In this document: positions 4,717 through 7,535 of the stretch, in pieces | Numbering within the stretch: position 1 is the first letter of the stretch | How the letters are laid out: each line of letters opens with the position of its first letter | DNA from: CAYLLT01 sp964591605 | GTDB taxonomy: Bacteria > Planctomycetota > Phycisphaerae > UBA1845 > PWPN01 | Direction: 5' to 3' | Assembly: GCA_964591605.1 (NCBI GenBank) | Contig: CAZQEN010000368.1 | Span: 1-7,535 of the forward strand | DNA length: 7,535 nt | Notes under the pieces: generated by a model | Seen by the model: the letters and a program-made list of their open reading frames with translations, nothing else | What the model was told of the DNA's origin: nothing | The model's database searches: none | Translations under genes and position numbers: made by a program

Positions 4717-5556
4717 ATGAGCAGCCAGCCGATCGGCGTGTTTGATTCCGGCCTGGGGGGGCTGACCGTCGTTCGGGCGCTGCAGCGGCACCTTCCGGGC
4801 GAAGACATCGTCTACTTCGGCGATACGGCGCGGGTTCCCTACGGCAACAAGTCGCAGCGTACGATCCTGCAGTTCTCGGAGCAGAACTGCCGGTTCCTGA
4901 TGCAGTTCGAGCCGAAGCTGGTGGTCGTGGCCTGCAACACGGCCAGCGCCCTGGCACTTCCGGAGCTCGAGCAGCGGGTGTGCGTACCGGTGATCGGCGT
5001 GATCCAGCCCGGCGCGGCCGATGCGGTGCAGCGGGCCAGGGGCCGGGCGATCGCCGTGCTCGCCACCGAGGCCACCGTCGCCTCGGGAGCCTATCTCCAG
5101 GCCATCCAGCGTCTCGCCCCGACTATCGCGGTCACGCAGAGGGCGTGCCCCAGCCTCGTCGCGCTCATCGAGGAAGGCCGATCGGAAGACGATCACATCC
5201 TGCGCGCGCTGATCACTGAATACCTGGAGGATGTCATGCCGCTGCATCCGGGCGTCATGCTCCTGGGCTGCACGCACTACCCGCTGGTCGAGTCGGCCAT
5301 CTCGGAGCTGATGCCCAGCGCGTCGATCGTCGATTCGGCCGATGCGACCGCCCGCCGCGTCAAGAAGCTGCTGGCCGAAGAGGATGCTTTGTCGGACAAG
5401 GTCGGGGGCGGTAGACTCCGCTGCTATGTCAGCGACAACCCCCTGCGCTTCCGTGAAGTGGGCGGCCGGTTCCTCGGCACGTCGGGCGGCCTCCGCGAGG
5501 TCATCTGGGTCACACCCGAGCAGTTCTTCCATGAGACGGTGCTGCAGGCGGAGTAG
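4717..5556 (+). CDS. murI: Glutamate racemase
   Basis: The enzyme interconverts L- and D-glutamate without a cofactor, supplying D-Glu for the peptidoglycan stem peptide in the cytosol. The 279-residue product is a normal family length. All hallmarks are visible: PIGVFDSGLGGLTV (5-18, with Asp10-Ser11), YFGDTARVPYGNKS (33-46), VVACNTASALALP (70-82, catalytic Cys73), ACPSLVALIEEG (143-154, with the conserved Glu) and LLGCTHYPL (182-190, catalytic Cys185 and adjacent His187). Both thiols of the two-base mechanism are present, so the enzyme should be active. ATG 4717 is chosen because family similarity begins within a few residues. An AGGGA-like site lies about 9 bases upstream. Longer in-frame starts run back into the N gap and are not credible. 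The gene leads a plus-strand group; the next gene follows within a few bases. Confidence 0.97.
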   Translation: MSSQPIGVFDSGLGGLTVVRALQRHLPGEDIVYFGDTARVPYGNKSQRTILQFSEQNCRFLMQFEPKLVVVACNTASALALPELEQRVCVPVIGVIQPGAADAVQRARGRAIAVLATEATVASGAYLQAIQRLAPTIAVTQRACPSLVALIEEGRSEDDHILRALITEYLEDVMPLHPGVMLLGCTHYPLVESAISELMPSASIVDSADATARRVKKLLAEEDALSDKVGGGRLRCYVSDNPLRFREVGGRFLGTSGGLREVIWVTPEQFFHETVLQAE

Positions 5557-5569
5557 TGTGCCGCGCGGC

Positions 5570-6424
5570 ATGGTCTCGTCGTCATTCCCTCTGTCATACT
5601 GGCTTTCCAGGTCGTGTCCGGGGCATCGCTGCCGGATGGTGGTGCTGGCGCTCGGGTGCTGCGCCGCCCTGAGCGGCATGGGCTGCTCCGAGCACACCAA
5701 GCGGACCTGGAAGCCGCGCTCGGCCGAAGAGAACTTCCAGGCGGCGCTCGAGGCCGCGTCGGGTGATGAGCGCCGAGACGCCATCACGCGCATTGCCGAG
5801 AGCGGCTACGCGACCCGCGATGATGCGTTCGCGGTGTTCGATACGGTGGCGCGGACGGATTCGGTCTCGCAGGTGCGGTGCGTCGCGGTGCGGGCGCTCG
5901 GGCAGTACAGCGACGCACGGCCGGTGCCGACGTTCCTGGCGGTGCTCGGCACGCAGGGGCCGACGCCGTCGCAGGGGGCGCTGCCCGCCGATGCGCACGT
6001 CCGGCTGGAGACGGCCCGAAGCCTGCTCGCGTTCAAGAAGCAGGGGCTGCTCAGCGCGGAAGAGGACGCCAAAGCACTCGACGCGTTTCTGAGGCTGGTG
6101 GACGATCCCGACCGCGGCGTCCGCCTGATCGCCATTCAAGCCCTGGGGGAATACCGGGACACCCGCGTCTTCGCACCGCTCATCAAGATGCTCCGCGTGA
6201 AGGACTTCGCCGTGGCGGACCGGGCGGAGCGGTCACTCATCCAGCTCACCGGTACGACGCACAACTACGACCCGCAGGCGTGGGAGCAGTGGCTGACCGC
6301 GACGCCGGACCCTTTCGCCCATGCGGGCGAGCAGCCGCCGATGACGCGCCCCTCCGGCCCGACGTGGTGGGATCAGCAGATACGGGCGTGGCGCCGCGGC
6401 CTCAAGCTCGGCCGGCAGGAGTGA
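5570..6424 (+). CDS. HEAT-repeat domain protein, probable lipoprotein or exported protein
   Basis: The product has 284 residues. The N-terminus is Arg-rich (WLSRSCPGHRCR), then hydrophobic (MVVLALGCCAALSGMGC, about 23-39), then SEHTKR. It looks like a lipoprotein signal with Cys39 as the likely lipid site, though Gly at -3 is atypical. Residues 55-230 contain HEAT-like helical pairs. The clearest are VSQVRCVAVRALGQYSDARPVPTFLAVL (about 99-126) and GVRLIAIQALGEYRDTRVFAPLIKML (about 183-208), with weaker units between. The segment ending LTGTTHNYDPQAWEQWL (226-242) is typical of HEAT proteins I associate with Planctomycetota. Such scaffolds bind partner proteins; no catalytic motif is seen. The C-terminus (about 243-284) is a Pro/Trp/Arg-rich tail. 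The start is uncertain: GTG 5558, one base after the murI stop, has GGAG 4 bases upstream; ATG 5636 would give a shorter signal. The tight spacing implies co-transcription with murI. Confidence 0.85.
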   Translation: MVSSSFPLSYWLSRSCPGHRCRMVVLALGCCAALSGMGCSEHTKRTWKPRSAEENFQAALEAASGDERRDAITRIAESGYATRDDAFAVFDTVARTDSVSQVRCVAVRALGQYSDARPVPTFLAVLGTQGPTPSQGALPADAHVRLETARSLLAFKKQGLLSAEEDAKALDAFLRLVDDPDRGVRLIAIQALGEYRDTRVFAPLIKMLRVKDFAVADRAERSLIQLTGTTHNYDPQAWEQWLTATPDPFAHAGEQPPMTRPSGPTWWDQQIRAWRRGLKLGRQE

Positions 6425-6464
6425 GGACCGGCTCCCGTCCCGTGATCGGACGCATCGGATCGAC

Positions 6465-7535
6465 ATGACGCAGCTTGACACGCACATCCGGGCGGCTTTC
6501 GTCGTGCTGAGCGCGGCGGCGCTGGCCGCGGGCGAACCGGGCGGACGAGAGGTCGTCGAGACGGGGTGGGTTGAGACCTGGACGGCCGGAAGCTGGCGGC
6601 CGGAACCGTGGCTGGTGCGCAGCGCGGACCCGGAGCCGGCGGGTCTCATCGGCGGCGATGGGGCCACATTCCGGGTCGCCGCCGGGCGGGCGATGGCCTG
6701 GACGCGGACGGTGGACCCCATCTGGGTGGCGGATTTCCCGTGGCTGGCCGCGACGCTCGAAATAGAGTGTATTGGAGGCTCAGGCGGCTTGCCGGGGCAG
6801 GCGGCCATCCGGCTCAGCGATGATGCGACGGGGCCGATCACGCCGGGTGCGCTCAATCCGGAGAATCCGGAGGCCAGCGGCGGCGGAGGTGAACACGCGC
6901 TGCCCGCGGCGGGCGGGCCGCTGGTGGCCGACGTGCGGACGGCGTTCCAGCGCAACCGCATCGCGCGAATCAGCCTCGTGGTGCACGCGGGGGCTGCACC
7001 GGCCCGCGTGCGGCTGCGGAGTCTGCGATTCCTGGCGAGCGATCCGCGGCAACCGCCCGCCGGACCGGCAACCAGGCCCGCTCGTCCATGGTTTGAGGCG
7101 GCGCCCGACCTGCTGCCACCGCCGGGCCGCTGGAAGTCGATCGAGCTGCCGCCCGACCGCGCCATTTCCGCCGACTGGCTGGGCCGCGCGCTGGGCACCG
7201 CCGGCGACTGGCCCGTCGGCCGCAGCGCGCCGGCCGGGATTCCGTTCGAGCTCGCGCCGGCCCCACGTGCGGCGCTCGCCACCGGCGTGAGCGAGACAAA
7301 CGACATCGAGATCACCGGCCGATGGCGAGGCAGCCAGCTCGGACTGCTGCTGGGCACCCGCGTGTTCGGCTCGCGCAAGCCCAGCTACAGCAGTACCCTT
7401 GCGCCGGAGAGCAGGCCCCTGACCTCGCCGCACGAACTGCGTGTCCGTCTCCGCTATGCCGACGGCGCCGAGCACACCACATTTCTCTGGTCGCCGCTTC
7501 GCAGGGAGTGGTCGGTGGACCGGCCCGTCCAGCCG
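6465..7535 (+). CDS. Large exported protein of unknown function (N-terminal 357 residues, cut by window edge)
   Basis: I do not recognise a family. From ATG 6465, 357 codons are open to the window end. Residues 9-24 (RAAFVVLSAAALAAGE) form a signal-peptide-like core with a plausible cleavage after Ala-Leu-Ala or Ala-Ala-Gly. The mature part is beta-rich with many Trp, Gly and Pro: GWVETWTAGSWRPEPWLV (34-51), a strand-rich region with AMAWTRTVDPIWVADFPWLA, and a loop rich in Gly/Asn/Pro near residues 124-150. A second segment starts near residue 223 with GRWKSIELPPDRAISADWL. This looks like beta-sandwich domains of an extracellular or periplasmic, possibly sugar-binding, protein; that is inference from composition only. 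The start is 40 bases after the upstream stop, and the ribosome binding site is weak (GGA a few bases upstream). Co-transcription with murI and the HEAT gene is possible. Confidence 0.75.
   Translation, partial: MTQLDTHIRAAFVVLSAAALAAGEPGGREVVETGWVETWTAGSWRPEPWLVRSADPEPAGLIGGDGATFRVAAGRAMAWTRTVDPIWVADFPWLAATLEIECIGGSGGLPGQAAIRLSDDATGPITPGALNPENPEASGGGGEHALPAAGGPLVADVRTAFQRNRIARISLVVHAGAAPARVRLRSLRFLASDPRQPPAGPATRPARPWFEAAPDLLPPPGRWKSIELPPDRAISADWLGRALGTAGDWPVGRSAPAGIPFELAPAPRAALATGVSETNDIEITGRWRGSQLGLLLGTRVFGSRKPSYSSTLAPESRPLTSPHELRVRLRYADGAEHTTFLWSPLRREWSVDRPVQP

Noticed and set aside
4648..5793. Minus-strand open frame of 381 codons
   Set aside because: It is antisense to murI, whose motifs are unambiguous.
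6233..7378. Minus-strand open frame of 381 codons
   Set aside because: It overlaps the HEAT gene end and the exported-protein gene. Its composition is Ser/Arg/Pro-rich, and the plus-strand frame has a signal peptide and stays open to the edge.

Overview
The window is GC-rich bacterial chromosome from a genome still in draft, since it contains a 100-base run of N. The proteins suggest a planctomycete-like bacterium. The clues are a HEAT-repeat lipoprotein ending in an 'LTG...YDP.AW..W' motif, a hydrophobic 'LRPLR' voltage-sensor protein, and palindromes built on GGTCCGGCC. That assignment is inference from style; there is no rRNA or other phylogenetic marker here. I see seven protein-coding genes, two of them cut by the window edges, and no tRNA, rRNA, CRISPR array or transposase.

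Layout, left to right. Positions 1-1617 (minus strand) hold a proteostasis pair: an Hsp20-type small heat-shock protein followed 22 bases later by the ATP-dependent protease Lon, which runs off the left edge before its ATPase domain. Diverging from them is a plus-strand gene (1808-2623) for a membrane protein. It looks like an isolated voltage-sensor domain, with six arginines at strict three-residue spacing, no pore or selectivity filter, and a short C-terminal coiled coil. This is the most unusual protein in the window. It converges on a minus-strand pair: a 60-residue conserved-looking helical protein (3843-4025) and an unrecognised lipoprotein with two C-terminal hydrophobic segments (2793-3635). 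Hairpins lie between the convergent genes and between the members of this pair.

Positions 4026-4716 are gene-free. They hold a candidate promoter and an inverted repeat upstream of the 60-residue gene, REP-like palindromes, and the N gap. The 55 bases before the gap are identical to the 55 bases after it, which looks like an unmerged contig overlap rather than a biological duplication. The plus-strand group murI (glutamate racemase, peptidoglycan precursor), a HEAT-repeat lipoprotein and a large exported protein of unknown function then runs to the right edge. The first two are almost contiguous and probably co-transcribed.

The themes are protein quality control (hsp20-lon), cell-envelope synthesis and exported proteins (murI and its followers), and a possible membrane-potential-responsive protein. 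Nothing suggests a prophage, defence island or recently acquired element.
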